This document shows positions 37,036-45,528 of a stretch of DNA of 64,000 bases, one piece after another. Every line of letters begins with the position of its first letter. Position 1 is the stretch's first letter. The DNA comes from Sphingomonas sp. Lineage in GTDB: Bacteria; Pseudomonadota; Alphaproteobacteria; Sphingomonadales; Sphingomonadaceae. A model generated the notes under the pieces. It was not told where the DNA came from, did no database searches, and worked only from the letters and a program-made list of their open reading frames with translations. The position numbers were made by a program, and so were the translations under genes. The DNA lies in the NCBI RefSeq assembly GCF_025362505.1, contig NZ_JANYGG010000138.1, positions 1 through 64,000 on the forward strand, written 5' to 3'.

Positions 37036-38199
37036 TTAGCGCGGCTTCCGGGCCGGCTTGCGGGCGACCGGCTTACCGCCCTTGCTCGGCGGCTTTCCTG
37101 ATGGCTTGCCGACGGGCGCGGCACCACGGGAGCGCCGCTCGCCCTTACGGGCCTTGCGCGCGGTTTTCGCCGCCGCCGCGACGCGCTTCATCTTGACCTC
37201 GGTCGACTTCGCCGGGTCGGGCGTATCGATCGGCATCATGTCGCCCGCCATTGCCTCGAACCCGAGCATGCCCAGGCTCTCGGCGAAATGCGCCGGCAGT
37301 TCGGCGGTCACGTCGATCGGCTTGCCGTCGAGCCCGTCGACCCGCAGCCGCCGCGCGTGCAAGTGCATCTTGCGGCTGACCCCGCCGGTCAGGAATGCGT
37401 CCGCCCCGCCATATTTCGCATCGCCGACAATCGGATGCCCGATCGCCGCCATGTGCGCGCGCAGCTGGTGGGTCCGCCCGGTCAACGGCTGCAATTCGAC
37501 CCACGCCGCGCGATTGCCGGCGATGTCGATCGTCCGGAAACGGGTCTTCGACGCCTGGCCATTTTCCTCGTCGACATGCATCTTCTCGCCGCCCGACCCC
37601 GGCTGCTTGGCCAGCGGCGCGTCGATCATCCCTTCTTCCGGCGAAGGCACCCCGATCACCAGCGCCCAATAGACCTTGCGCGCCGTCCGGCTTGAAAAGG
37701 TCTTGGCGAAATGCCCCGCCGCCCGCGCCGACCGCGCCACCAGCAGCACCCCCGACGTATCCTTGTCGAGGCGATGGACCAGCTTGGGCCGCTGCCCCTC
37801 CTCGTTGGCCAGCCCGTCGAGCAGCCGGTCGAGATGCTGGTGGGTCTTGGTCCCGCCCTGCGTCGCCAGCCCCGGCGGCTTGTTCAGCACATAGGCGTCG
37901 CGCGTCTTCTCGATCACCATCTCGCGGACGAAGCTTTCCTCCTCCTCGGTCAGCAGCACCACCGGCCGCGCGACGCGCTTGCCCTCGGCCGGCGCGGCTT
38001 CGGGCGGCGGCACGCGCAAGACTTGCCCGGTCTCGACGCGGTCGCCCGGCGCCGCGCGCTTGCCGTCCACGCGCAATTGCCCGGTCCGCGCCCAGCGCGA
38101 CACGGTATTGAAACTCGTGTCGGGCAAGTGCCGTTTGAACCAGCGGTCGAGGCGGATGCCGTCGTCATCCTCGGCGACGGTGAATGTGCGTTCGGTCAT
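37036..38199 (-). CDS. RluA-family rRNA pseudouridine synthase
   Basis: A 387-residue RluC/RluD-like synthase that isomerises uridines in 23S rRNA. An S4 RNA-binding domain (RLDRWFKRHLPDTSFNTVSR) covers the first 70 residues. The catalytic Asp is in LVHRLDKDTSGVLLVA, with the VELQPLTGRTHQLRAHMA and GHPIVGDAKYGG signatures after it. The last 60 residues are Lys/Arg/Pro-rich (KTARKARKGERRSRGAA), a basic tail probably for rRNA contact and longer than in enterobacterial enzymes. First gene of the operon running to ATP12. Confidence 0.93.
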   Translation of the reverse strand: MTERTFTVAEDDDGIRLDRWFKRHLPDTSFNTVSRWARTGQLRVDGKRAAPGDRVETGQVLRVPPPEAAPAEGKRVARPVVLLTEEEESFVREMVIEKTRDAYVLNKPPGLATQGGTKTHQHLDRLLDGLANEEGQRPKLVHRLDKDTSGVLLVARSARAAGHFAKTFSSRTARKVYWALVIGVPSPEEGMIDAPLAKQPGSGGEKMHVDEENGQASKTRFRTIDIAGNRAAWVELQPLTGRTHQLRAHMAAIGHPIVGDAKYGGADAFLTGGVSRKMHLHARRLRVDGLDGKPIDVTAELPAHFAESLGMLGFEAMAGDMMPIDTPDPAKSTEVKMKRVAAAAKTARKARKGERRSRGAAPVGKPSGKPPSKGGKPVARKPARKPR

Positions 38200-38226
38200 C
38201 CCCGGGCGCTTAGCCGAGGTCGCCCG

Positions 38227-38607
38227 TCAAGGCGAGCGCCCGGCCCAATAGGCGAACGCCACGCGCTGCAGCCGCTCGACCAGCGCCGCCGCCCGCGGCC
38301 CTTCCCACGGCCCGACATAATCATGATCGCTCGCCCCGCCGGCTACCCACCAGCCCTGCCCCGGCAGCCCGTCCGACTGGCGCACGACCAGCACCGCCAG
38401 TGCGGGCTCGCCCCGTTCCGCCGACGCTCGATCGACCACGCCGAGCGTCACGCACAGCGCCCGCATCCTGGGTCGCGAAAAGCCATGGCCGAGCAGCTCG
38501 AGCAGCTCCGAATAGGTCAGCGCATGCCCCGCCGACGCCGCCGCGACGAGGTGCGCCCTGACCTCGTGCGGATCGCCTATGCTAGCCGTCACTTGGCTAA
38601 CCGTCAC
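38227..38607 (-). CDS. conserved hypothetical protein, 126 residues
   Basis: The GTG start at 38607 overlaps the lipoprotein stop as GTGA; the ORF's upstream part is antisense noise. The protein has an N-terminal helical part (EVRAHLVAAASAGHALTYSE, LLELLGHGFSRPRMRALCV) that looks like a winged-helix or small alpha domain, then a beta strand VDRASAERGEPALAVLVVRQ and a Trp-rich C-terminal part (GQGWWVAGGASDHDYVGPWE, FAYWAG). Similar sphingomonad proteins are sometimes labelled ribose-phosphate pyrophosphokinase, but I see no PRPP motif, so I leave the function open. Confidence 0.7.
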   Translation of the reverse strand: MTVSQVTASIGDPHEVRAHLVAAASAGHALTYSELLELLGHGFSRPRMRALCVTLGVVDRASAERGEPALAVLVVRQSDGLPGQGWWVAGGASDHDYVGPWEGPRAAALVERLQRVAFAYWAGRSP

Positions 38608-39272
38608 TTGGGCTGTTCGGTCACCGGCGTCAGCTCGAACACGTCGAGCTTCGCTCCATTTCGCGGATACGGGATGACCAGCCGCCACACGAATGGCGCG
38701 ACCCGCTCGACTACCCCCGCCATATCGCGTGCGGGATCCTCGCCATAGGCCTTGGGCTGGTCCTCTTCGCCCAGTGCAAGACTCCCGAGATAGACCAGCC
38801 GGCTGGCGACATCGTCCTCCCACAGCCGCCCCGCCGGACGCTGGCTGCCGGTCTGCTTGACGATCGTCAGAAGCTCGCCCTCGACCTCGACATAACAGAA
38901 GAACGGCTTGAACCGCTCGAACGCGACTTTCTTCTTCGGCGTGCTGCCGATCTCGACCATGCGACACGAATAGCTTCCCGGAGTCGGCGCTGGTCGCGCC
39001 AACGCCGCGCCGGACCTGAGCAGCAGTGCTTCCTTCTTAACCTCATCGCCAAATCCGCGGCTTCGCGCCTCAGCCAGCCCCTCGCTCCACGCCGACCCGA
39101 TCCGCGCGATCCGTGCCGCGTCGGCGGCGCTGGCAACGCGTTGCCATACATCGGCCTTGCTCGGCGGCGCGACGGTGACGGTCGCCCCGAGGTGGCTCGG
39201 TGGCCTGGGCTTAGTCACGCAACCGGCCAGCGCCAGTGCGATCAGGGACACGGCAAGAAAGGAACGCGGCAC
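38604..39272 (-). CDS. DUF4893-type lipoprotein
   Basis: A 222-residue exported lipoprotein. GTG 39272 follows GGAAGGAA and gives a short signal with lipobox (SLIALALAGC); ATG 39299 is an alternative. The mature part has the DUF4893 look: DVWQRVASAADAARIARIGS, W-S-E-G-L-A-E-A-R, then PTPGSYSCRMVEIGS, PFFCYVEVEGELLTIVKQTG, SQRPAGRLWEDDVASRLVYL and a closing FVWRLVIPYP. Function unknown. The overlap with the next gene suggests a coupled pair. Confidence 0.8.
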   Translation of the reverse strand: MPRSFLAVSLIALALAGCVTKPRPPSHLGATVTVAPPSKADVWQRVASAADAARIARIGSAWSEGLAEARSRGFGDEVKKEALLLRSGAALARPAPTPGSYSCRMVEIGSTPKKKVAFERFKPFFCYVEVEGELLTIVKQTGSQRPAGRLWEDDVASRLVYLGSLALGEEDQPKAYGEDPARDMAGVVERVAPFVWRLVIPYPRNGAKLDVFELTPVTEQPK

Positions 39273-39396
39273 GAATGATTCCTTCCGGGTAGACGGCACC
39301 TGCCTACACCGTGTCAGGCACCGATGACAGTTTCAACAAACACGCCGGTCACCACAAGGATTGACTTCGCCTTGTCCCGCCTTAGCGCCCCACCGG

Positions 39397-40344
39397 GTGA
39401 ACACACCCTCGTCCCAGACCCGTATCGATCATCCCGAACGCCTCGGCTTCCTGCTCGGCATCGGCGCCTATTCCTATTGGGGCTTCCTCCCGATCTACTT
39501 CAAGCTGGTGAAGTCGGTCGAGCCGATCGCAATCGTCGCCCAGCGCGTCGTCTGGTCCGTGCTCGTTCTCGCCGTCCTCGTCAGCGCGGTGCGCGGCTGG
39601 CCGGCCGTGCGCACGGCGCTCGCCAACCCGCGCGTGCGCGGCCTGCTCGCGCTCAGTGCGCTACTCATCGCAGTCAACTGGCTGTTCTACGTCTACGCTG
39701 TCAACAACGGTCACATCCTCGCCGGCAGCCTCGGCTATTACCTCAATCCGCTCGCCAACATCCTGCTCGGCCGCTTCTTCCTCAAGGAAAAAGTCTCGCG
39801 ACTGCAGTGGGTCGCGGTCGCCATCGCCGCGGCAGGGATCGCGGTCCTCGCCGCCGGCGCGCTCGGCCAATTGTGGATCAGCCTCACCCTCTGCGCGAGC
39901 TTCGCAAGCTACGGCCTCGTCCGCAAGATCGTCGCCGCCGACGCGCTCACCGGCCTCGCTATCGAGACCGGCTTCCTGCTCCCCGCCGCCCTCACCTTTC
40001 TGCTCCTGACTCACGTCCCCGGTGCCCCACTGCTGGCGCCAACTTCCCACGTCAGCCTGCTCATCGGTTTGAGCGGCATTATTTCGACCATCCCGCTGCT
40101 GCTCTTCGCCGGGGCCGCCCGGCGCCTGCCCTATTCGACGCTCGGTATGCTCCAGTTCCTCGCCCCGACGCTCCAGTTCCTGCTCGCCGTCTTCCTCTAC
40201 GGAGAACCGTTCACCCGCGCCCATGCCATCGCCTTCGCCGCGATCTGGACCGCGCTCGTGCTCTACGTCATCGCGCTGGTCACCGCTGCGCGCCGCGACC
40301 GCTTGCCGAAGGAAGGCGAAGCGGTCATGCTCGGCGAATGCTGA
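39397..40344 (+). CDS. rarD: EamA-family transporter RarD
   Basis: A 315-residue ten-helix membrane protein of the drug/metabolite superfamily, RarD branch. N-terminal GFLLGIGAYSYWGFLPIYFK and QRVVWSVLVL match RarD, followed by NWLFYVYAVNNGHILAGSLG, YYLNPLANILLGRFFLKEK and the second EamA repeat ending TLQFLLAVFLYGEPFTRAHA. The substrate is undetermined; chloramphenicol-sensitivity naming reflects an old phenotype. Start taken as GTG 39397; the TTG at 39361 lacks a better signal. Its stop lies inside the start of the next small gene. Confidence 0.88.
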   Translation: MNTPSSQTRIDHPERLGFLLGIGAYSYWGFLPIYFKLVKSVEPIAIVAQRVVWSVLVLAVLVSAVRGWPAVRTALANPRVRGLLALSALLIAVNWLFYVYAVNNGHILAGSLGYYLNPLANILLGRFFLKEKVSRLQWVAVAIAAAGIAVLAAGALGQLWISLTLCASFASYGLVRKIVAADALTGLAIETGFLLPAALTFLLLTHVPGAPLLAPTSHVSLLIGLSGIISTIPLLLFAGAARRLPYSTLGMLQFLAPTLQFLLAVFLYGEPFTRAHAIAFAAIWTALVLYVIALVTAARRDRLPKEGEAVMLGEC

Positions 40345-40559
40345 ACCTCGTCTCGCTGATCATCGGGCTCGTCGCCTTCCTGTTCGCGCTAGTCGCCTTC
40401 ATTCCGCTGCTCGGCTGGATGAACTGGCTGATCATCCCGCTCGCGCTCGTCGGCACGATTGTCGGCGCGGCGAGCGCATCGAAGACCGGCCGCAACCTCA
40501 ACCTGTTCGTGATCGTCGTCGGCATCCTCCGCCTGATGCTCGGCGGCGGGATCATTTAA
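40338..40559 (+). CDS. small hydrophobic membrane protein
   Basis: A 73-residue protein starting at ATG 40338, seven bases inside rarD. Two hydrophobic segments, MLNLVSLIIGLVAFLFALVA with MNWLIIPLALVGTIVGAAS, and a third near the end (LNLFVIVVGILRLMLGGGII). Similar small proteins follow many genes in this order and family; I do not recognise a function. The long frame upstream of the ATG is the RarD gene read out of frame. Confidence 0.75.
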   Translation: MLNLVSLIIGLVAFLFALVAFIPLLGWMNWLIIPLALVGTIVGAASASKTGRNLNLFVIVVGILRLMLGGGII

Positions 40560-40573
40560 GCAGAAATCCCGGG

Positions 40574-42313
40574 CTAGCGCGACTTCACGTAGCGCCCCGG
40601 CGCATCCTCGATCGCCTTGTATTTGCCCGCGCCGGGCACACGCGCGCCGTCGGCCTTGACCGTCCCCGCCGCCCGCCCGCGCAGCCACTCGATCCAGTCG
40701 GGCCACCAACTGCCCTTATGCTCGGTCGCCCCGGCGACATACTCGTCAAAGCTCGCCGGCGACGCGTCGTTGATCCAGTACTGATACTTCCCGGCGGCAG
40801 GCGGATTGACCACGCCGGCGATATGCCCCGACCCGGCGAGCACGAACCGCTTCGGTCCGGCGAGCAGGCCCATCATCCGCCACACGCTCTCGGGCGGCGC
40901 GATATGGTCCTCGCGTCCGGCCTGAATATAGGCCGGGGTCTCGATTTTCTTGAGGTCTATCGGCGTCCCGTCGACGACGATCACGCCCGGCTTTACCAGC
41001 AAATTCTGCCGATAAAGCGTCTCGAGATAATTGCGGTGCCACCCCGCCGGCAAATTGGTCGTGTCGCCGTTCCAGTGGAGCAGGTCGAACGGCGTCGGCT
41101 CCTGCCCCATCAGGTAATTATTGACGACATAGTTCCAGATCAGGTCGCGCCCGCGCAGCAGGTTGAACGTCGCAGCCATGTAGCGCCCGTCGAGCACCCC
41201 GCTTTCGGTCGTCAGCTGGCCAAGCAGTTCCATCACCTCGTCGCCAAGGAACAAAGTCAGGTCGCCGGCCTTCTCGAAATCGACCTGCGCGGTGAAGAAA
41301 GTGGCCGACGCGACCTTGTCCGCCTCGCCCCGCGCCGCCAGCAGCGCCAGCGTCGCCGCCAGCGTCGTCCCCGCCACGCAATAGCCGATGGTGTGAACCT
41401 TGCTCACGCCAAGCTGCTCGCGGATCACGTCGACCACCTCGGTCTGCGCTGCGACATAATCGTCGAGGGTCACGTCGGCGATGCTCTCGTCGGCCGATTT
41501 CCAGCTGACCATGAACAGCGAAACGCCCTGCTCGACGGTCCACCGCACGAAACTTTTCTCGGGCGTAAGGTCGAGGATGTAGAAGCGGTTGATCCACGGC
41601 GGGAACACGACCAGCGGCGTCTCGAGCACCTTCTCGGTCGTCGGCGCATAATGGATCAGCTGGAACAATCGTGTCTCGTAGATCACCTTGCCTGGCGTCA
41701 TCGCCAGATTGCGTCCGACCTCGAATGCCCCGGCCTTGCTCTGGCTCATTTGCCCGGCCTTGATGTCGCCAAGCATGTTGCTGAGCCCGTTGAGAAGATT
41801 GTCGCCGCGGGTCTCGATCGTGCGGTGCATCACCTCGGGGTTGGTCAGCGCGAAGTTGGCCGGGCTCATCGCCTCGACGAAGCTCTTCGTCGCGAACCGC
41901 AGCCGGTGCCGCGCCGCCTCGTCGAGCCCCTCGATCTTGTCGACTGACCCGAGCAGCTGGTCCGAAATCGCCAGATACGACTGGCGAATCGTGTCGAACA
42001 GCGGATTGTCACGCCACTCCGCCGCCCCGAACCGCCGGTCCTTCGCCTCGCCCGCCTCGGCGAACCCGGTCAGCATCTGGCCCCACACCTCAAGCCCCTT
42101 CGACCACGCCTCGGCCCCCGCGGTCAGCATCGGCAGCGGGTCGGCCAGCGGCTTGGCGATCCCGCCCTCCTTGACCAGCCCGTCGGCCCACGCCTCCATC
42201 AGCATCTGCTGTGCGCGGCCCGTGACCAAGGTCCAGTGCTGCCAGTCCTCGAGACCCGGAATCGTTCCCGGCGAAGCATCGGCCGCAGTCGTCGAATCGG
42301 CTTTATCGGTCAT
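40574..42313 (-). CDS. phaC: class I polyhydroxyalkanoate synthase PhaC
   Basis: A 579-residue synthase polymerising (R)-3-hydroxyacyl-CoA into PHA granules. Lipase-like box GYCVAGTT carries nucleophile Cys312. Catalytic Asp/His regions are GREDHIAPPESVW and GSGHIAGVVNPPAAG. The N-terminal block ends NPEVMHRTIETRGDNLLNGL, and the conserved FPPWINRFYILDLTPEKSFV and VVNNYLMGQEPTPFDLLHWN are present. ATG 42313 with AGAGGTGAG upstream. It stands apart from phaAB, but a phasin gene and PhaR-like sites are nearby. Confidence 0.96.
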   Translation of the reverse strand: MTDKADSTTAADASPGTIPGLEDWQHWTLVTGRAQQMLMEAWADGLVKEGGIAKPLADPLPMLTAGAEAWSKGLEVWGQMLTGFAEAGEAKDRRFGAAEWRDNPLFDTIRQSYLAISDQLLGSVDKIEGLDEAARHRLRFATKSFVEAMSPANFALTNPEVMHRTIETRGDNLLNGLSNMLGDIKAGQMSQSKAGAFEVGRNLAMTPGKVIYETRLFQLIHYAPTTEKVLETPLVVFPPWINRFYILDLTPEKSFVRWTVEQGVSLFMVSWKSADESIADVTLDDYVAAQTEVVDVIREQLGVSKVHTIGYCVAGTTLAATLALLAARGEADKVASATFFTAQVDFEKAGDLTLFLGDEVMELLGQLTTESGVLDGRYMAATFNLLRGRDLIWNYVVNNYLMGQEPTPFDLLHWNGDTTNLPAGWHRNYLETLYRQNLLVKPGVIVVDGTPIDLKKIETPAYIQAGREDHIAPPESVWRMMGLLAGPKRFVLAGSGHIAGVVNPPAAGKYQYWINDASPASFDEYVAGATEHKGSWWPDWIEWLRGRAAGTVKADGARVPGAGKYKAIEDAPGRYVKSR

Positions 42314-42362
42314 CGGCTCACCTCTTGGTCGAACTCTAGCATGGATCGCGCTACGGTGAGTC

Positions 42363-42590
42363 ATGACCCCGGTGCTCCCGACCCCGTCGCTGCCTGACGC
42401 GCTCTACCTGCTCGACTATTTCGGGCTGGCGGTGTTCGCCATTTCGGGCGCGCTGCTCGCCGCCGAGAAGCGCCAGACGCTCGTCACCTTCCTGTTCTTC
42501 GCGGTCGTCACCGGGGTCGGCGGCGGCACCGTGCGTGACCTGCTGATCGGCGCCCCGGTGTTTTGGGTCCACAGGCCTCGTCACACCTAA
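42363..42590 (+). pseudogene. TRIC/UPF0126 membrane protein, 5' half, interrupted
   Basis: The frame encodes the first repeat of a UPF0126 (trimeric intracellular cation-channel family) protein: LLDYFGLAVFAISGALLAAE, then FLFFAVVTGVGGGTVRDLLI and GAPVFWVH. Here homology stops and five foreign codons lead to a stop at 42590. The continuation is found 750 bases downstream (43322 on). Start ATG 42363 is divergent from phaC. The intact gene would be about 200 codons. The truncated 75-residue product would have two or three helices and is probably non-functional. Confidence 0.85.
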
Positions 42591-42742
42591 AAGAAGAAAA
42601 AGTATCGTTTCTAGACACTTATCTAGCGCACCGCTCTAATGATCCAGCGCCCCGATTTGATGGACTGTGGGTGGCAGGAAGCGCGATCGTTCAAGATGAC
42701 GTGTGCAGATGAAGGCCCTGAACTAAAGCGGCAACGCCCTCT

Positions 42743-42946
42743 TTAATCGGTAGATTGGTCGCCCTTCTTGCGTCGCCGATTTATAGAAGCAGTGATCGCA
42801 CCAAACAGGCCACCTCCTACAGCTGAACCAATGGTCGCGAAGGTAATCTGGCCATCTTTATTAAAGGGCGGGAGGCTTTGCACGACCGCAAAGGCCGCGC
42901 ATGCTGCTATCCATAGCCATTGTAATGGAGTGAAACGTTTCCACAT
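42743..42946 (-). CDS. small two-helix membrane protein in insert
   Basis: A 67-residue protein starting at ATG 42946 after GGGGGACC. Helix LQWLWIAACAAFAVVQSLPP, then FNKDGQITFATIGSAVGGGL leading into a second helix and a basic-acidic tail (INRRRKKGDQSTD). The short two-helix plan with charged tail resembles phage holins or small toxin-like membrane proteins, but no family is recognised. AT-rich relative to flanking genes, so acquired with the insert. Confidence 0.6.
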   Translation of the reverse strand: MWKRFTPLQWLWIAACAAFAVVQSLPPFNKDGQITFATIGSAVGGGLFGAITASINRRRKKGDQSTD

Positions 42947-42989
42947 CTTCAGGTCCCCCAGCAAGCACATTCTATCTTTGGTACTAGGC

Positions 42990-43175
42990 TTAAGTCTTAC
43001 CTGATTGAACGGCCAGCAGTCGTTTTTCAGCAACCGCAGCAGCCAAGTCCAGTTTTTCACGGATGCGCTCAACCGCTATTCTGATTTCAGTTGGTGTTGC
43101 CAGACAGGCGGTTTCGCCCATTGCTTCCAGTACCACCCCATCCTGAGAACGGCTAACCTCGAAGTTCATCAGCAT
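42990..43175 (-). CDS. small cytoplasmic protein in insert
   Basis: A 61-residue protein: MLMNFEVSRSQDGVVLEAMG, then ETACLATPTEIRIAVERIRE and a helical end KLDLAAAVAEKRLLAVQSGK. ATG 43175 has a strong CGAGGAGG site, good evidence of translation. It precedes the membrane-protein gene on the same strand by 43 bases, so they may be one operon. Function unknown; the strand-then-helix pattern suggests a small regulatory or antitoxin-like protein (guess). Confidence 0.6.
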   Translation of the reverse strand: MLMNFEVSRSQDGVVLEAMGETACLATPTEIRIAVERIREKLDLAAAVAEKRLLAVQSGKT

Positions 43176-43294
43176 ACCAAGTCCTCCTCGGCTCACATAC
43201 CGCAAAAAAACGGAACGAACCACGGCTCCACACAAAGTTAGGCGTTCCGCAAACGTAGGGGCCAGCCGGCAACAAAAACCTCAGAAAACTGCGG

Positions 43295-43744
43295 ATGCAA
43301 CTGTCAGGATGGTGTGTTCACCGCAACGCGACGCTCGGCATCTGCCTCGCCGCCGGGTTCGCGGTTTGGTTCACCGCGCGCCATCGCTGGAATGAGCGCG
43401 CGATCCTGTGGTTCGACGCACTCGGCCTCGCGGCTTACTCGACCTACGGCGCGTCGAAGGCGCTGGCGTTCGAGGTCGCGCCGGTCCCCGCCTTTGCGAT
43501 GGGCGTGCTGACCGCCTGCGCCGGCGGCATCATTCGCGACGTGCTCGCCGGCGACCCGTCGATCCTGATGCGCCCCGAAATTTACGTCACCGCCGCCGCT
43601 TTATCCTCGGCGCTGTTCGTCCTGCTCCACGTCGTCGGCCTCCCCGCCCTCCCGGCCGCCGCGATCGCCTTCATCGCGGCGTTCGCGCTCCGGGCACTCG
43701 CCATTACCACGGGCCTCAAGCTCCCCGGCTATTCGGAACGCTGA
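43295..43744 (+). pseudogene. TRIC/UPF0126 membrane protein, 3' half
   Basis: Continuation of the interrupted gene: from codon 43322, RNATLGICLAAGFAVWFTAR, then the second UPF0126 repeat WFDALGLAAYSTYGASKALA with FAMGVLTACAGGIIRDVLAG, and three more helices to GLKLPGYSER. The inserted DNA supplies an in-frame ATG (43295) and nine foreign codons, so a 149-residue protein starting just before repeat 2 could be made. The split falls between the two homologous repeats. Confidence 0.8.
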
Positions 43745-43789
43745 CCATCGCTCTTTCGCAGCGCAGCAAAATCCGCCAAACAGGATCCC

Positions 43790-44965
43790 ATGGACGAATT
43801 CTACCGCATCCGCCGCCTCCCTCCCTATGTCTTCGCCGAAGTCAACGCGATGAAGGCGGCGGAGCGCGCGCGCGGCGAGGACATCGTCGACCTCGGCATG
43901 GGCAACCCCGATGGCGCCCCGCCCAAGCACGTTATCGACAAGCTGTGCGAAGTCGCGTCGAAGCCGACCGCCCACCGCTACTCCGCCTCGAAAGGCATTC
44001 CCGGCCTGCGCAAGGCCCAGGCCGCCTATTACAAGCGCCGCTGGAACGTCGATCTCGACCCTGACAGCGAGGTCATCGTCACGCTGGGCAGCAAGGAAGG
44101 CCTCGCCAACCTCGCGCAGGCGATCACCGCGCCGGGCGACGTCGTCCTCGCCCCCAACCCGTCCTACCCGATCCACACTTTCGGCTTCATCATCGCCGGC
44201 GCCGCGATCCGCTCGATACCCGCCGCGCCCGGCCCCGACTTCTTCGTCCGGCTCGAGATGGCGATGCGCTACACCGTGCCGCGGCCTAAGGTGCTCGTCG
44301 TTGGCTACCCGTCAAACCCGACCGCTTACGTCGCCGACCTGCCGTTCTACGAAAAGCTCGTCGCCTTTGCCCGCGCGCATGAACTCGTCGTCATTTCCGA
44401 CCTCGCCTACGCCGAAATCTACTTCGGCGACGAGCCGACCCCGTCGATCCTCCAGGTCGACGGCGCCAGGGAAGTCGCGGTCGAGTTCACGTCGATGTCG
44501 AAAACCTACAGCATGGCCGGCTGGCGGATCGGCTTCGCGGTCGGCAACGCCCGGCTCATCGGTGCGCTCGCCCGGGTCAAATCCTACCTCGACTATGGCG
44601 CCTTCACCCCGATTCAGGCCGCCGCGACCGCCGCATTGAACGGCCCGCAGGACATCATCGCCGAAAATCGCGCGCTGTACAAAAAGCGCCGCGACGTGCT
44701 CGTCAAAAGCTTTGCCAGCGCCGGCTGGGACATCCCCGTTCCCCAGGCCAGCATGTTCGCCTGGGCCCCGATCCCCGAACAATATCGCGCGCTCGGCAGC
44801 ATGGAATTCTCGAAGCGCCTGCTGACCGAAGCCAAGGTCGCCGTCGCGCCGGGCGTGGGCTTCGGCGAGGAAGGCGAAGGGTTCGTCCGCATCGCGCTCG
44901 TCGAAAACGAACAGCGCCTCCGCCAGGCCGCGCGCGGCATCAAGAAACTGCTGGCGAAAGGCTGA
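43790..44965 (+). CDS. class I/II aminotransferase, AlaC-like
   Basis: A 391-residue PLP aminotransferase. N-terminal EFYRIRRLPPYVFAEVNAMK, then DIVDLGMGNPDGAPPKHVID, substrate loop YSASKGIPGLRKAQAAYY, NPSYPIHTFGFIIAGA, and the PLP lysine in TSMSKTYSMAGWRIGF. It resembles glutamate-pyruvate transaminase AlaC and LL-diaminopimelate aminotransferase-like enzymes; alanine synthesis is the best guess. ATG 43790. Its TGA shares a base with the next ATG. Confidence 0.88.
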   Translation: MDEFYRIRRLPPYVFAEVNAMKAAERARGEDIVDLGMGNPDGAPPKHVIDKLCEVASKPTAHRYSASKGIPGLRKAQAAYYKRRWNVDLDPDSEVIVTLGSKEGLANLAQAITAPGDVVLAPNPSYPIHTFGFIIAGAAIRSIPAAPGPDFFVRLEMAMRYTVPRPKVLVVGYPSNPTAYVADLPFYEKLVAFARAHELVVISDLAYAEIYFGDEPTPSILQVDGAREVAVEFTSMSKTYSMAGWRIGFAVGNARLIGALARVKSYLDYGAFTPIQAAATAALNGPQDIIAENRALYKKRRDVLVKSFASAGWDIPVPQASMFAWAPIPEQYRALGSMEFSKRLLTEAKVAVAPGVGFGEEGEGFVRIALVENEQRLRQAARGIKKLLAKG

Positions 44966-45450
44966 TGCTCCCCGGCCTCACCGACCTAACGACCAGCAAC
45001 GCCGAGGTCGCGCAGGTCATCCAGTCGGCGGTCGCACCGGTGTTCCTGCTCGCCGGCATCGGCGCCTTCCTCAATGTCTGCGTCGGCCGCCTCGCCCGCA
45101 TCGTCGATCGCGCCCGCGCGCTCGAGCCCAGGCTGCTCGTCAGCCGCGGCAAGGAACATGATCGGATCATCGCCGAACTCCACATTCTCGACCGCCGCAT
45201 CCGTGTAGTGAACACCGCCGTCTTCCTTTCGGTCAGCGCGGCGGTGTTGATCTGCCTCGTCGTCATCCTGCTGTTCGGCAGCCAGCTCACTGGTCTGCAT
45301 TTCGGCAAGGCAGTCGCGCTGCTGTTCATCGCCGCGATGATTTCGACCGGGCTCGGGTTCGCCACCTTCCTCCACGAAACCCAGCTCGGCATCCGCGCCG
45401 TCCGCGTCCGCGCCCACATCCTCGAACATCAGCCCGAGGACGCCGACTGA
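44965..45450 (+). CDS. DUF2721 membrane protein
   Basis: A 161-residue protein with three predicted TM helices: IQSAVAPVFLLAGIGAFLNV with the conserved GRLARIVDRARALE after it, VVNTAVFLSVSAAVLICLVV, and VALLFIAAMISTGLGFATFL. The pattern fits DUF2721, of unknown function. Translation is coupled to the aminotransferase (1-base overlap), so it probably serves the same cell state but not necessarily the same pathway. Confidence 0.83.
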   Translation: MLPGLTDLTTSNAEVAQVIQSAVAPVFLLAGIGAFLNVCVGRLARIVDRARALEPRLLVSRGKEHDRIIAELHILDRRIRVVNTAVFLSVSAAVLICLVVILLFGSQLTGLHFGKAVALLFIAAMISTGLGFATFLHETQLGIRAVRVRAHILEHQPEDAD

Positions 45451-45528
45451 CGACGCACAGCCTCTCGTGCAGAGTCTCGACAAGGTCATAGCCCGCTCCT
45501 ATCCCGACCACGAATACCGGGAGAGAAC

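Larger units (their letters stand above)
42573..43322. mobile_element. about 750-bp insert splitting the TRIC gene
   Basis: Boundaries are inferred from the protein: VFWVH (codon ending 42572) should continue directly into RNATLGICLAAG (43322 on). The inserted DNA is clearly richer in A+T than its surroundings (for example AAAAGAAGAAAAAGTATCG just inside the left end). It encodes two small minus-strand genes and no transposase. I cannot identify convincing terminal inverted repeats or a target duplication, so it may be a non-autonomous cargo element, a gene cassette or a recombination product. Ends are accurate to within a few bases. Confidence 0.65.

Noticed and set aside
39324-40337. Long plus-strand frame before the small membrane protein
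   Set aside because: It is rarD read in another frame; only the last 222 bases, from ATG 40338, look like protein.
42573-43322. Terminal inverted repeats of the TRIC insert
   Set aside because: I compared GTCCACAGGCCTCGTC with the reverse complement of the right end; only short scattered matches appear, so no IS family can be assigned.
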